Source: Varroa destructor (Eukaryota; Arthropoda; Arachnida; Mesostigmata; Varroidae). From it: 64,000 bases of DNA. This document shows, piece after piece, positions 25,315 to 41,700 of the stretch. The stretch spans positions 37,703,042-37,767,041 of the forward strand of contig NW_019211456.1 of the NCBI RefSeq assembly GCF_002443255.2, in the 5' to 3' direction. The translations under genes and the position numbers were made by a program. The notes under the pieces were generated by a model. That model was not told where the DNA came from and did no database searches. It saw only the letters and a program-made list of their open reading frames with translations. Position 1 is the stretch's first letter. Every line of letters begins with the position of its first letter.

Positions 25315-27088
25315 TTGCCCGCTCTGTCTACTGTCAGATTAGCATTTGTTGCTTTGGCAGCGGTGAACGCGCTGCCACACGTGCGCCAATCTGCGTGGCT
25401 CACACAGACACACAAACCGGGCTATCAGAGAGGTACAGTCACATTCAGATCTAAAGAAGGAATTCGTGTAGCCGACGGATTCGCCGGCACTTTAAGTCCT
25501 CTTCACGGGACCCCTTTAAAATCATCGACATTGCCAACGAAACGTGTATCACCAACAGAAGCGTGGTTGTTACAGCTACTGTGTTGACTGTCGTTGTGCG
25601 CGCAGTCTCTTGGCTCCGCAACATTTGTTAGTTATTTTAGTCTTCCGTGGACAACCGATCGTTTCTTGAGAATGCTCACAAACGCTAGCGGGACGTCACC
25701 CAAGAGCTGCCGAGAACTTTGCGGAGCCCCGTGCCGCGACCCAACCATCCAGCTATCACCGGCGCTAAACACACACGCAAGCGTCTTTAACCAAGCGAAA
25801 CCGGCTTCAGTCAGTTCAGAGCGGGTCGAGACAGACCCTGGAACAGCAATGGCCCGGCAAACAGTTTGTAGCCGATGGGGTCGTTTCAGACGACGAATCA
25901 ACACGAAACGGCGCGCTCCTGGTGTGGAAGAGAACTGAGATTCTTTGTTTTTGCATGTCCACATACGAAACGCGATACGATAGCATGAAGTTACAGCTTA
26001 GTTAGCACAAAGTGGTCAGCCTGTATCTTCTTTGGTGTCGTTCTGATCTCCCTAGGGTTGCCTTGGCTGGTTCGGATTTACCTGACTGACCGAACAGCAA
26101 GCAAACGACTCCAAAGCTGAAGGGGTATATCCCAAAAATGAATGGCAAAGATGGCCGAATAGAAAATTCTAAATAAATTTCAGTAGAACGTCGTTAGTAG
26201 CATTACATGCTTTCCTGCTAGTTGTGTAACGACGCGTAGTATATCTAATTAGAGCCCTTTCAAGTGTCGCCCAAAATGGCTACCATTTTAGAGGACGCCT
26301 AGGCGCTAGCTTTTTGCAACTTCTTCTTTAGTAATGTTATGTCATTTGTTTCACTTACTATTCACCTGGTATATAACGCAAATTTCCTGACTCTAATGCT
26401 GCCGAATCGTCGAACTTAAGCGCTGAGGCGTCTACATGATTTGCTTCCTCACAACAAAGGATTAGATATATATATATATATATATAGAGCAAATGGAAGC
26501 ATATCCCATACATTTCACAGTTACTACTTTAACCTACTCAATAATAGAACCTCTATTTCAGCTATACTGGTTTGATAATTCGCACGAAAGTGAAGCTAAC
26601 TTAAGACTGATGATATGGTATCGCTGTACATCCACTAACAAGAATTGCGTATTTTCTTTTTGAACTTCTTTAGCTACACGCAGTTTAGTGATAATTGTAT
26701 CTGATTGATGAACAATAAAATAAAATGTTAGGACGATATCTGGGTCACCTGTGATTAGTATCATGTGTATTGTGTCTGCCTATGAATGTACAAGTGGTTC
26801 TGGAAGTATTAACCGAATGAATTACTACCGTAAGGATGCCAGCAAGAGAACAGCCTCAGCTAGCTCCAGCACGAGCAGCACAGAGACTCGAAGGTGCCGT
26901 AGACTACCAGTCGTCAACGTCGCTAGCGTTCAAGCGAAGCCCTGCTAACATGCGTCGTTTGTACTTCTTTCAGCCCCCGCCATCACTAGTTTTTTGCGAG
27001 CTCGCTCGCTCGCTTTTACGTCCGATACGACGTTGGTCGTCGGTCGAACTGCTCTTTGTTCACCGTGTTTCGTGCACTGAGCGGGGCC
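25315..27088. promoter_or_regulatory. CpG-rich region upstream of a candidate start exon
   Basis: Long overlapping open frames on both strands at 25.3-25.96 kb reflect high CG content and not clear coding. An AT-rich interval with a short TA run at 26464-26486 separates this from a second CG-rich segment at 26.83-27.09 kb. The second segment directly precedes the ATG at 27089 and could be its promoter and 5'-UTR. No TATA or Inr motif could be assigned with confidence. Confidence 0.3.
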
Positions 27089-27133
27089 ATGGCTGAGAGT
27101 CCCAAGCGGGCTGGACCAGTTAGTACTTTCAAG
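27089..27133 (+). CDS. Candidate first coding exon (15 codons)
   Basis: An ATG in excellent initiation context (GGGGCCATGG) at the end of a CpG-rich segment opens MAESPKRAGPVSTFK. It ends at a consensus-like donor, TTCAAG|GTAATC, in phase 0. If the donor is not used, the frame stays open to 27262. No downstream exon can be attached: the next open plus-strand segment with an acceptor (about 27836-28135) is AT-rich and unrecognised. The family is unknown. Confidence 0.3.
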
Positions 27134-27262
27134 GTAATCGAGCAGGAGCCAAGCCGGGTAGTCAAACGGGCAGCTCATGTGGACCGACAAGCTGCCATAC
27201 AACGGGGCTTGCTGACTGGCTTATGCGGGCTCATAGCCCTCCTGCGAGGGGGCCCGCCGTAA

Positions 27263-28363
27263 CTAAAAATGACTAACTAGACAGCACGCATCGACTATAA
27301 CAGTCAGATGAAATGAAAACCTTCTAATGTAGGCTAATCTGAGCCGACAATAGGGCAGTAGCAACTGCAATCCGTTTTAGAGTGTCGCTTAAATGCTTCA
27401 TCGACTAACACCCGGAAACTGCTACCCGTGGAAGCAGTAGTAAGACTGATACGAATACCAGCCACGAAAACATTAGCAGCAGTGATTTCCGAAAACGCAA
27501 CACCGCTTCCTCAACCTCCAATAGCGTATTCAGCAGTCGGTCTTTGTTTAGTTCTTTGTGATATAAGTTGATCGACGCTGTCAAATGTATTTCGACTGAT
27601 TAGTGAATAATCCCATTTCTACTACGTCGGAATGGTATGCAATAGTCGACATATCTCCCGTGAATTTTAAGGACACTTGCAGAAGCCTGAACGAACAGTG
27701 CCAATGGTGATCGCAGGAATGATCATTTAGTCAGTGACAAAATAATTAGGTATACAGCTTATTGTCGTATGTGGCCCACTTTCATCATTTCATTTCTGTA
27801 CCACTTAAACATCGAGTGTTTTTTTTTCTGTAGCCGGCTTTTTTCAAAGAGTTTACAATTATTTGATGGTGGATCTCCTACTGTCACAACCAGTCCATTA
27901 ACTTATTTTGCAACTAGTCTACCGCTACAAGGAACATCGGTGACTTCGAAATTTCCAGTACAAAAGCGACAGAACCATCTTGAACCGTTTCTTCCCATAA
28001 CGCATCTTCACCATATAAAATTTTCTTGTAGGTCTAAGCAGCAATTGAACTTTTATGGTGGCAAAATTATAAAATATATCGAATTTCCACAAAAATTCCA
28101 CTCATCCTTAAGGGGCTACCTTAAGCCTGAATAAAGCCATGCTAATCCATCTGCTTTTAAATCTCAGCTTTCAAATGACACTGACGACACGACTCAACTC
28201 GTATTGCCTGAAATATGTGATTTTGAAGTTTGAAAAACGGTCAGTATTTTCTCGACAGCTCTTTTAGTGCCAGCTATCCGAAAAAATGTATACCATTTAG
28301 ATAATTATAGATTTTTGCTTACATAAACGGGCAATGTGCCTTACAGGATTTGTTTGTCCGAGC
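27263..28363. other. No gene firmly recognised
   Basis: This is AT-rich sequence. A plus-strand frame of about 120 codons (27769-28134) contains a strong pyrimidine-tract acceptor (CTGTAG near 27834) followed by Ser/Thr-rich coding potential and TAA. It might be an exon of the gene starting at 27089, but the phase and homology cannot be checked here. Confidence 0.3.
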
Positions 28364-28713
28364 TCGTTAAAGTTTTCCGTCAAGATACACCTTTACATTA
28401 CGATAATGGCGTGCAAGCGCTCTGTCCTGTTGGAAATATTCTTCATTCTCACCAAAGTACGTTCGAATGGGCATTAAAACAGATTTTAGTAGTAAATTCA
28501 AGTAAGTGCTGTCAAAGAAAAATGCAGTGATCTCTAGTAATTGTGCCATCAAATTTGTATATATATTTTTTGAGATCCTTCAAAATATGTGTATCCTGTT
28601 CACAATTTTCCAGGTGCTGCTCGGATCCCGAAGGTCTGTCCGGATCATCTACATTGATAGCATGTATCTCTCTAAGTAATTGGAAGCCGCACAGGTGGAT
28701 TTGCCTGACACTT
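28364..28713 (-). pseudogene. Decayed Tc1/mariner-like DDE transposase fragment
   Basis: Two minus-strand frames together resemble the central part of an arthropod-type Tc1/mariner-like transposase. Frame one (28713 down to 28512) carries REIHAINVDDPDRP, a motif typical of the segment after the helix-turn-helix DNA-binding region, and then a Gly-Thr-Ile (FDGTITRDHC) motif like the stretch around the first catalytic Asp. Frame two (28552 down to 28367) carries YFGENEEYFQQD, and FQQD holds the second catalytic Asp of the DDE/D triad, followed by HYRNVKVYLDG. The frames are shifted, about 40-50 codons between them are missing, the first catalytic Asp region is degenerate and the third catalytic residue is gone. 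It is dead. No terminal inverted repeats were found. The antisense open frame across it (28336-28530) is a shadow. Confidence 0.65.
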
Positions 28714-28944
28714 CCTGCAATATTGCCTTTTTATTTCTGCTACATTTTAATACTTCTAATAGAGTTTTAAGATACTTTTTGTTGAAAATTTAATCTTGGA
28801 TCATTAATTAACAATTGATTAACACCCTGAAAAAAAAAGATCACTTACGCAGTTATGATTGTTAAGTATCCCATTACTGCCCACGCTTGTCGGCAGAAAC
28901 AGCTGGAGTCTAGTTTCGAAGAAATAAGTTTCAAAAGCAAAACA

Positions 28945-31686
<2,742 letters not shown>

Positions 31687-31758
31687 CATCTTCGTCTTTG
31701 GTAAATCTCTTCGTCGCTTATACGCTCAATCAATTGCGTCGAAAATATGTATTTTCAG

Positions 31759-31988
31759 GATATGAGACCCAAAGGATTGTGTTTGTTCTCTATGAAGAAA
31801 TCATCTATTTAAATGTGTCCGGCAACTCATTCATTCAGACAAACCACATATACCAGCCTCAGATAAAAGAACAAACTCCTACCATTGACCAAACTACTGT
31901 TTCGCTTATTTCTACTGATTCCGCCTTGTACCCGTATTATATCGAATCGCTGCAAAGAAACGCAAAAACCGATAGCCATTCTAAATGA
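31759..31988 (+). CDS. Candidate 3'-terminal exon next to the giant repeat
   Basis: A good acceptor (TATGTATTTTCAG) at 31757-31758 opens a frame of 75 codons plus TGA, beginning two bases into a codon. The encoded segment is non-repetitive, has an N-glycosylation-type NVS, and includes RIVFVLYEE. That last stretch faintly resembles the VVFVLY-type strand of GAIN domains in adhesion receptors, but this is too short to call. If real, the (CTGT)n array would lie in the preceding intron. No upstream exon is assigned: the one phase-compatible donor, near 28502, lies antisense to the transposase remnant and is probably coincidental. Confidence 0.3.
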
Positions 31989-34900
31989 ATGCAGTTAGCC
32001 CAGAATGGTTACAGAGGATTCGTCGTTCGACATCGCCACTGTCTTTACGCAAATTTCGAATAAATTACCCGCTTAAAAGTGCTTTGAGTGTTTGTTTGTC
32101 AAATTTTCTGATGTAAGTATGTACCCACTATGTTTTCAAAAGCAAAAACACTGACCAAAAACAGTTATACACGTGGCGACCGTAGACGCCGATAACGTTA
32201 CATTGCAGCGATACCTCTATCTCTAACGCAACAAGATGGTTTGCGCCACTACTGCAACGATGTACAATATATACATGCGTATGTTTCTGTCCCTGTGCCG
32301 GCTGTCTCTTTGTTTCTACATTTAATTCTTCATCCTGCCAATGAGCGTTCACTGTCGGTTACCCTCGCGCACCCGACCGCCCACCCGTGCAGTCATGTGC
32401 ATGGTAACACAGTGTGTATTGACCCGATTCGGTGACGTATATCAGTTGTTTCCATAGCAGCAATAGTGATATAGTCGATTTTCCACTTCCTATCTGGGGC
32501 AAGGTGGCTAACGTCTAACTGGTTACGGTTAGCTCAAAGCCATGCTAGTTTACCTTGGCGTCAGCAAGACAAGGTATGAAAAGGGGAAGACGGGTAGAAG
32601 GGGCCATCTAAGTACTCGATCAGTCACCTAACAACAGCATACTGTCGCCGCAACCGTCCCGTGAGTGGTGCTAACTGTGAGCGCTACGATATGAAGAACG
32701 CGCGGCCTAGGACAGTTTGGCTAATGGACAATGGATTTCCAATGGCCAGTCGAGAAAGGGAATAGTCCTGAAAAGGCGAGGGGTTTCACGATGTTCGTCA
32801 GTAGAAAAACGAAAGGGACGCAAGGGCAAGTGGGAGCACGTTGCCGGCGACAGCGCTCTGCCCCTGTAAATTTCTAGGAGAGGTGGTGGAGCTACCGGCG
32901 GCTGCGGCCAGAAAGCACAATGCTGTAACACTAGCGCACATGACTGTATAGAACAAAACTGTGTGTTTGAATGTGTGTGTTTATTTGCTTATTTGTTTCT
33001 TAGTGTTATGTACCGCATACTATTACTATATTCACGGGTCGTCTTTTGTCAACTAACTGAATCTATTGTGCTATTATTGTTAGTCTAATACATATTCTGG
33101 AATGGTGGTTGATTGGCAAGTTGACGCAGGTTAACTGAAATTATTGCACAAAGTAAGTAAATGATCATATTGAGTTGTGCGTAGCGCGCGAATCTTCAAG
33201 CTGATCCGCGAGCTTTGCTGCATCGTTTTGACAGGTACCACCAATTTTGTCGCGTTTCCTAATTCCCTTATTATCTCACATTTTAATTCTGTACTAATAG
33301 AGGCCGTAGCTGCATTGGTGACACGTTGCTGTTGTGGTAAATGAACGCTTGATATAATGTCTTGTCCGCTTGATATCCGAATGTTTACAATTGAGCTGAA
33401 CGTAGCTGACGTTCAGTGATCAGGCTCTACTAAAGAAATGAGCGATGACCGGAGACGTTAAAATTTGCCAGTTGATTGTCATTTTAAGGTACATTACTTA
33501 CTTTAACAGTCTGAGTTAACAATTGCGACCATTTAGCGATTCACTCTGAAATATATTAATTCGAAAAAAAAAGCATCCGAGCAGCACGACTAACGGCAGG
33601 GAAAACACAGAAAAAAAAAAACACTTCAAATATTCGATTATGAAATCGTCTAACGCCAATTTTATCACCTCGTATCATGTACAAGTAGGTGCTTCATTTC
33701 AAGATTCCGGCGTGTACTAACGTAACGAACTACGAAGTACAGATCTACATAGCGTCATTTTAGTATAAACAATTACAGTTAAGAAGAAGAACAACTCTTG
33801 AAACGTCTGCTAAATAACCGGTAAAATGCAATGTGTCAACACACACACGTACGCCATCTAATAATAATAATAATGATGACGATGATTATGACTACAATCG
33901 AATTTAAGCAAGTAAAGAACCAGTCTCGTAAAACTTCTATCTATTAATACGCGCGAAACGCTTGAACGGTAGGTTTCAGTTATTTTGTCTCTATTTTCAA
34001 TAACAAAAAAAATGACTTTTTATTTACGATTTCGTTTTCGTATTTGTCGACGGACGGAACTGGCTTTACAGAGTAGAGACCTTTTTCTATCATAGCCATG
34101 TTAATCGCATCATCAGTTGTCGAATGTTAGACAACTGAATTGGCCCTACAGACAGGCAGCACCGCTGAGTTCAAGGATTCGAAGGATTTAGTCAAGTCGA
34201 AACGAAGCCACATTATTGATTGCCCGCTTAGGTAAAACCGCTTTCCAAGACGACGATGTCGACCCATGCGGACGTTACGAATTATATTAACCATTTTTTC
34301 TATGGCAGCAGGAAAATGGCTTTGTTGGCTATCTATCTGACATATTGCCGTCTCGACAGTATCTCTACGGACGCTTACAAATATCAAAATAGCACATATC
34401 CGAACATGAACTTAGGAAGACCTAAGCCCTCTCTATTTGTGCTCACACATTACCTTTAATGGTACTATTGACATACGATATTGTTTGGCATAATCTCTTT
34501 CAGTTCATCGACTTGTACGTATAACAGTTTATTTGTGAATAGTTCGAAACGTATTGTGTTAGACCGCTTTGACAATAAATAATCTCCAGCAAGACGACGG
34601 AATAAATGAGGAGAGAATAGTACATATCAGTGGCCTTCGACGTATCGCATAACCACCCGCATAGGATTTCTAAATATGCGTACTAACAGCTACAGCACAT
34701 TGTGGCTATCTAAAATTAAATCAGATCTTGGTAGGTCAGAGCGCCATATATTGCAGTTGGCAAACGCACTTCGAATATCCGTCCAAGATCATTTATATGC
34801 AAGACATGTACATTTCATGTATGTTGGCTCAATAGCAGACGAAACATAATCAGATTTATGCGGCTGATATAGCCATCGTCCTCTGTGTACTCTATGACTT

Positions 34901-37040
34901 CATGAATCAGTAGATCGCAAACAACTCCATGTGTTCGTACCACAATCAGACCGATATCCTGGTCATCCCAAAAATATTCATTATCATCCTATGCGTACCT
35001 AAGCATATTTCAGTTTTTCCTCAGTCCGAACACCCCACACATCTGAAGAACAGATCTATTATTTGCATTCATCTTCAAACTCAGTGTTTGTGCTGAACCG
35101 GTACGTCACTGGGTGAAGTCTCCGAAACTCAACAATTCTCAATTTTGCATTACATACTAATAGCTAAAACTAAAAACCCCGTCGTGTGGTGATCAGTGTC
35201 CCTGATGGTGCCGGGAAACGGCATAAAGCTCTAAATCAGAACGGGGGATGAGCCGCTATCAAATCTCAATGTGATCATCTTGCTGTTTTGGCTACAATCA
35301 ATAAGCCACCTTTACGCCCGCCATTCTCTCCGTAGGTTTTGCGACGTAACCTATCCCACATCATATCATCCTCGTGGCGGAGTATCGGCAACGGCGCCTC
35401 AGTACGGCTTGTTTCCTATCGCTTGCTGTTGAGGGGGCGTCACATAATCGCTCAATAGTGGCCAGCCAACCGGTCGATTTGGTCAAATCGCATGATTTTT
35501 GTGGTTTGCTCCATTTGACTTGGCATCGGCTAATTCTGGTTTAAAGATGTCGCTTCAATCGAACTCAACGGCCGCTGTCAATCGCTTCCATCACCAGCTG
35601 TTTTTCTCGCCTCGTTCAAATCCCATTGTTGTTAGAGCCATCGTTGCTTTTCAATAGCGGCCAATGATAAGCCCCATAGCAATGGACTCAACTCAGTTGG
35701 CGCGCACTGCCGTGTGCGCGATGGGGATCGCGCCGTTAGCTCTTACCATGCTGGCATGTAAGAGATGGCGATGGCGATGGCGGTGGCAGCACGGCCGCTG
35801 CTGGAGGAGGTCAAAAGCATCAATGGCAGAGAATAGGGCAGTGCCAACGGCATTTAATGCGGCAGCAGCAATGACCGACGCGTTAGTAGCGAATATAAAG
35901 AATCAACGCCCAACAAACAACAAGGGACTCTCGGCGTGTTTGCTGTTGCCCTTGGCCTGCCTGTTCCGTCGAACTGTTTTGTTGCTGCTGCTGCTGCTGT
36001 TGTTGTTGTTGTTATTGTTGAGAGAGCGCGAGAGCCCGTGTTAAGCAGCGGCACCACGTTACGAAAATACTCGGAAGGCATGGCCTTTTGAACTCTTCGT
36101 TTCTCACCCATGGCGGCTGTTATTGTTTCGTATGAATGTATGTATGTATGCGTGCGCCGTGTCTGTCGGAGTGTTTGTGGGCGAAAGTGCGCTTGAATTT
36201 TCGAGCGCGGAGCCTAATAACAGGCGATCTTAGGTGGGATGATCACTGCACCGCGCGCTAGTGGCAGCAATGGCGGTGGAGGACGAATCATCCGTTTCGC
36301 CATTATACGTATCAATCGACTTAAGCTGTGATAATAGTGAGATGAGAGCAATAATAGATATGACAATAACAGAACAGAGAATGCGGCTTGCCGATCTACG
36401 CCTAACAGAAAGCTAATAAACGGGGCCTCGTAAAACACTAATGTTGATGACGAGTGCGTCCTAAAAAAATAGACGGATAGCTGTAACTTTTTCTGTTTGT
36501 TCTTTGACATGTTTAAGTTTGTTGGGTTCTGACAAATTCGACATCCGACGTCCGTTGGTAGAAGATCATCTATAGTCATGACTCGTTCGCTTCTAGCACT
36601 GGTATAATTGTTCGGGCTGATGAAACTGAACATTATAAAGCTTAAGACGTTGCATTTGGTCAAATTCGAGCATCTGAGAAATGCTTCGAATTCGCGTATC
36701 TACTATATGTATATTATTATTGCTTGTCGTAAGTCTTCAACAACGTGTTACCGGGACGGTCGTCGGCCAGCTCAGGGCCGTCATCATATTTCTGACTTTA
36801 TTGTTGATGGCGCAGTCTCTCTTTGCTGCAGCTGGTTCTTGTTTATCTATAAGTTCTTAATGATACGTACAAGATTCGAGTCAAAAAACAATAATTGGAA
36901 AATATATTTCATTCTTCGCAAAGCAGCTACAGTTAAACAACAAACTAAAGTGAAACGGGTTAGAAGAGCATTCATTCTCATTTTTGCGACTCTATTGTTA
37001 TGTGAGTACTTGTATTAAGCGGAGTTTTCTTTCATTATAG
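31989..37040. other. No gene recognised
   Basis: Five kb of mostly AT-rich unique sequence contains a short GC-rich patch at 32.3-32.9 kb and a triplet-rich patch (CTG/TTG runs, 35.97-36.02 kb) that opens leucine-rich artefact frames. The minus-strand 149-codon frame at 36214-36663 has no family resemblance or splice context. Confidence 0.4.
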
Positions 37041-37259
37041 GTTTAAATCAGCCTTCGGCCGGCATCTTAATCGAGTTCCGTATTTCGAATGGGCTTATAA
37101 TGGCTGGCGTATTCCACAACGGAACCAGAATGAACACGTTAACTCTGATGTACATGTGTTAGGACGACCCGCCCATCATATTGACGTGCGTCGATTGAAA
37201 GCAGACCCGTTATTGGTAGACGGGCTGACAACTCGCGAAGCTACATACGTTCGTATAAG
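37041..37259 (+). CDS. Weak exon candidate
   Basis: A pyrimidine-rich acceptor (TTTTCTTTCATTATAG) at 37025-37040 opens 72 codons up to an ATAAG|GTTTGT donor-like site. Two frames look plausible at the 5' end: one carries VPYFEWAYNGWRIP and stays open throughout, the other stops earlier. I do not recognise either, so chance is likely. Confidence 0.18.
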
Positions 37260-38726
37260 GTTTGTTTCGAGCTGTTGTAATGCCAATAGGTGTAACCAAA
37301 GAAAAACGTCAGCGAATAAATATACTTTACTACAATATATTACATATGAATAATGCGAAAAAGCTCGCGTTATCAATTACGCTCTGTCAAAGAGTATAAG
37401 ATAGACCGTGTTAAATCGTTTTAAATGAGATGCTAGTTTTTCGTAAGAAATCAGATCTGTTTCGCCATCGCGGTGGGTTCCGCCACAGTCACAATGCACC
37501 GTAAACATATCAATCAGTAATAGACACCACTTCCTTAGTGCGTCAGGCTCTGCCGCTTCCACTCAGCTTCGAGCCATATCACACAATAATACGCGTAAAA
37601 GTCAGCCACTTAGAAGACAGCCGATTTTCATCTACGATACTGCTGTAGCGCCACGTTGAGAAACAAACACACAAACCCATATATATGGAAGGGGGCAGGA
37701 AACGAAGACCTTCGTTTAATAACTTTGCTGCGAATCAGACGAAAAGTATGGAGGCGCACTCGAATGTACGAATGGATAATGCAGTATGATCACAATAGCA
37801 CAATTGCCGCCAACATGTTTTATAAAGAAACTCTCGCCACTTTCGAAGTACCGCCTATATCATGAATCAAATTTGGTTACGGTTTATTCATAGGTTTTCC
37901 AATTTGAGTGCTCAACTACGTCATTGACCCTTGCTTTACACGATGCGGACCTTACTATATATAAAGCTTTGAATCGTTCGGATTTTCCTCAGGAAAAGTT
38001 TCAGCTGCATTATTTATTTGAAAGATCCCCTTCCCCAAAAAACACGTACATTTGAAAACACTATTGTAAAATCTTAGCATTTAATTTCATAGCAGTGGAT
38101 ATTTATTAAGCATAGGAACCTTAAAAAATAGCATTTACAGGCTATTGACCGTGTTGCTGGTGAACGTTTTATTTTATTCTTTTCGTATATTTTTTATAGT
38201 AATATAATAATATTATTAGATTATATTCAATGCTGACGGGGTTCCATCCCGAAGTCCTGTCCAGTTAATCACTCCTGTTATAAATGTAGTTAATAATGAT
38301 GCAATGCAAACATTTAGTAAGCAACAATTGCTAATGAGAGATGTATAAGGTAAACGTATTGCATTTAGTTGTTAAGGGTTAATAGGTCGGTGAGAAGATA
38401 CCCTCAAGTCTTAGATTCACTTGTGTCATTTTTCAGTATACAAAACATATATACGTGTAGTTAAGGCAAATTGTTATTTCAGCCAATGGAGTGAAAGGGT
38501 ATCGTGTGAATATGGCGGATGTGACGCATTCGTTGTCGTTGAAAATAACCTAAGAAGCAGGAAAGGATACACATCAAAAGGCATGATGATTCGAACCGCA
38601 CGATAGCGGAGCGGGCACTAATCGAGAGCTTTACGATTGTTAACTGGTAACACTCGTGTTTCAATTCGCTGAATACTTCAAATATCTAGTTTATATATAT
38701 GTATATATACATTTGATTAAACAGGC

Positions 38727-38750
38727 CTATATACATATATGTATATAGGT
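38727..38750. repeat. Perfect 24-bp palindrome
   Basis: CCTATATACATA is followed immediately by its exact reverse complement. It lies in an AT-rich patch full of TATATAC units, so it is probably simple-sequence-derived. Confidence 0.85.
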
Positions 38751-41700
38751 TTCATTTTCAGTCTGATATGTGAAGTAATACTAACTAGAATATTGTTAAG
38801 TGCCCAAAACGCGTAAGATGACACACATATATCAAATTAATGTAGCAGAAAACCAATGAGTGGTTGGTTCCAACAATATTCACAACTTATCTGAAATCAT
38901 AGGCACGAAAGGTTTTGCCCTTCTGCAATGATTCTTCCTATTAACTTTGAGCTAGCTGAGACTATATATCAAATGACTGACACTCCTTGCTTGTAGGAAC
39001 TGTAATAAAGTCCCTACTTTTTTGCATATCTTCGACTTTCTAGCGCCCACTCTCTAAACACCTTGAATGGCGTATAAATGCCCATGGCCTTGAGCACAGT
39101 GCTCAGTTGTTGAGTTTATTGATAATAAATCCCGGGCAATCCCATATTTCCCCCCAAAAGAAGGAGTTGAAGAAGATTCTGTTTATATATGAAGAGTCTC
39201 TTCGCAACTAAAGCGAGCTCCAATGAAGGAATAAATGGGGCAACCACTAAGCCCACGGTCCGGAGTTTCAGAAAGTAAAATATTCAAGGACAAATTATAG
39301 GAAAAAAGTACGCTTATGAGTATCACTACTCGAAAAGTGTAAATACGATTATGAAGCAAATCGACTAGACATTACTAAGGCAAGTTGTGGAAAATTGATT
39401 AACGTCGCCATGATCAACAAAAATATCACCTAACCGCCAACAAGCAACTGTCTCCATCCTAAGTATCGCATCCTAAGCAAAAAAGCAATCATTTAATGTC
39501 CACAAGTTAGTTAACTTGCAAAAATCCTCTGAGGCAACCTCAGGCCATAGAGTTTGCTCTTCTGACGACTCCTTCACGACTCTAGCAGATCAAATGCATG
39601 TAAAAATACATGCTCCTTCTTAGCGCTGCCTCATGAAGTAGGCAGCAACGCCGGCAACCAGAAGATCTCTGGTTTAAATGTGGTTGGGCGCATTCAAATT
39701 GATGCAAATTTAAATAAATGATTATAGTTTGTATACTTTGGACGAGTGCCGTTACATAAAGAAACATCGCACAAACAGTGCAGTGGGATCGTTCGAGGGA
39801 AATTAAGGGACCGCGTTTCAAGTCATATGTCTCAATTTCGACAGTTCACATTATTAGAAAATAGGTAGAATTATTAATGTTGTTATCGAACGTAATTTCC
39901 TTAAACCTATTATCACCTCATTATATATGATGTTGGAAATTATCCACGATACTATCTATACTTACTCGAGTCAATCGGAGAGATTTATTTATTAGCAAAG
40001 GGTACCGTCCTTTTTTACAGATCCTGCTTGACAGGCGGTTAATATAAAATGATCAAATTCGTGTCTACCAAAAATGCTTTCTATTATTACAAACTAAATA
40101 GTTGATTAATGTTTTTAAAGGCCTGTTTAGACGGCCCGCTTACTGGAAAGGTTGTATGAATGTACCCACAAGAACATCTGGTTTCTAATAATTGTAATAT
40201 TTATTCTCTGTAACCGTGTAAAACTGATTACTAACACTACTGAAAGAGAAATCATCTGAAGCATTTTTCATGAACTCAAGTGCGAAGGCGTATAATTAAC
40301 GTCATACCATCGTCTAGGTATAAAGCTGCTCATGACGCAGATTTTAGATTTGAAGTGTAGGGCGAAATGAATTGATAGACGTAGCACGCCATTGCCTTTG
40401 TGATTATTGTTAGCAGACAACTCGATCACATGAAAAATGAGAAAGGGTTTAATACAGCAGTTGGTAAGAACTTGCAGGAGATGACGGAACGCTTGGCATT
40501 TTAATGACGAAGTAGGTTTTGATCGCCCATAACGGCTATTTTGAAAAACGTACAAAACAGTTAAGTTATCAAAGCAGACGGACGAACCGGGATTGTTCAT
40601 TTATTCGAGGAAGGTCATTATTGTTCTATCATCGATCATTATGCTAACAATATGAGAGGCCACAAAACGATCAGACCGGATAAAATGCATCTTATTTCTT
40701 CTGGCTACGTCAATTGATTGACGATTATAACGATTTTAAATAATTTTTATTTCGTCACTCATTGTCAAGCGGCGAAACCGGTGAACAATTGTTGATTACA
40801 TTACTTTCGACGATCGCATCTAATTAAGCCAGTTTGATAAATATGTGCGTGAGCTGACCGTGTGGAAAAGATCGCAAACAAATAGTTTCCTCTACGCTAG
40901 CAGGGACTGGAATTACATAGGATTGAGCTTAATCTCATTTGACTTTGCCATTAGGATACTTATGGATGCAATGCTAACCAATTCGGGCGTCATCGTCTGA
41001 CTCCAATTCCTTTGTGGAGTGATACCAAAAAAAGAAAAACAATACAACTCAGAGCTTCGTTTCAGCTTCGCACTTTCTTGATTTGTTACATATACGTATA
41101 TTTCTTAGCGACTTTCACTAACGACACATACTGTACGACAAACGGGATTGAATCAAGGCACAAATAAATACTTCAAAAACTGGAGTCTTGATTTTCAGGC
41201 GAGTTGTGAAGTGTGGTGGTAAAATCGAACCATCATGTTGATTTACTGCCTCATGGACTCGATCAACATGTCGCTCATTACCCGTGCACTCGATGAGCAT
41301 GCCGCTAAATGTGTCGGCTATCGGAATTTCCAAGAACTTCGATTGTTTTTCTGAAGGAATAGAAGAAATGAAAGAATACAGTGCTAGCAATTTTTCCGAT
41401 ATTTACCAATTGGCCGTCACTAGCAAATGTAAGCTACTGGACGTCACGATGGATCGCAATCAGTTTGTTTAGCGTCATTATGTAACACAAATCAGTTCGA
41501 CGGTTTCATACCGACAGATTGTGTATACACTTGATGCTTTGTGTATAAAGTCATCTTTCTTTTCGCGCTTTGCGATGCCGCTCGTTTGTTATATATCTGT
41601 GTAGGACGGCAGGTATTATATCTGCGTACGCGAATGCGGGCCAACTTCAGAATTCATTGACATAACGTCAGTCACATTAGTTTCATTCAGTCACATTAAT

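Noticed and set aside
28336..28530. Plus-strand frame ending at a GTAAGT donor whose phase fits the exon at 31759
   Set aside because: It lies antisense to the transposase remnant, which explains the open sequence, so the donor and phase match are probably coincidental.
35664..36044. 126-codon plus-strand frame with a leucine run
   Set aside because: The leucines come from CTG/TTG triplet repeats, the opposite strand is also open, and no family or splice context supports it.
36214..36663. 149-codon minus-strand frame, the longest non-repeat frame
   Set aside because: It has no recognised motif, irregular composition and no splice signals. A frame of this length is expected occasionally in 64 kb over six frames.
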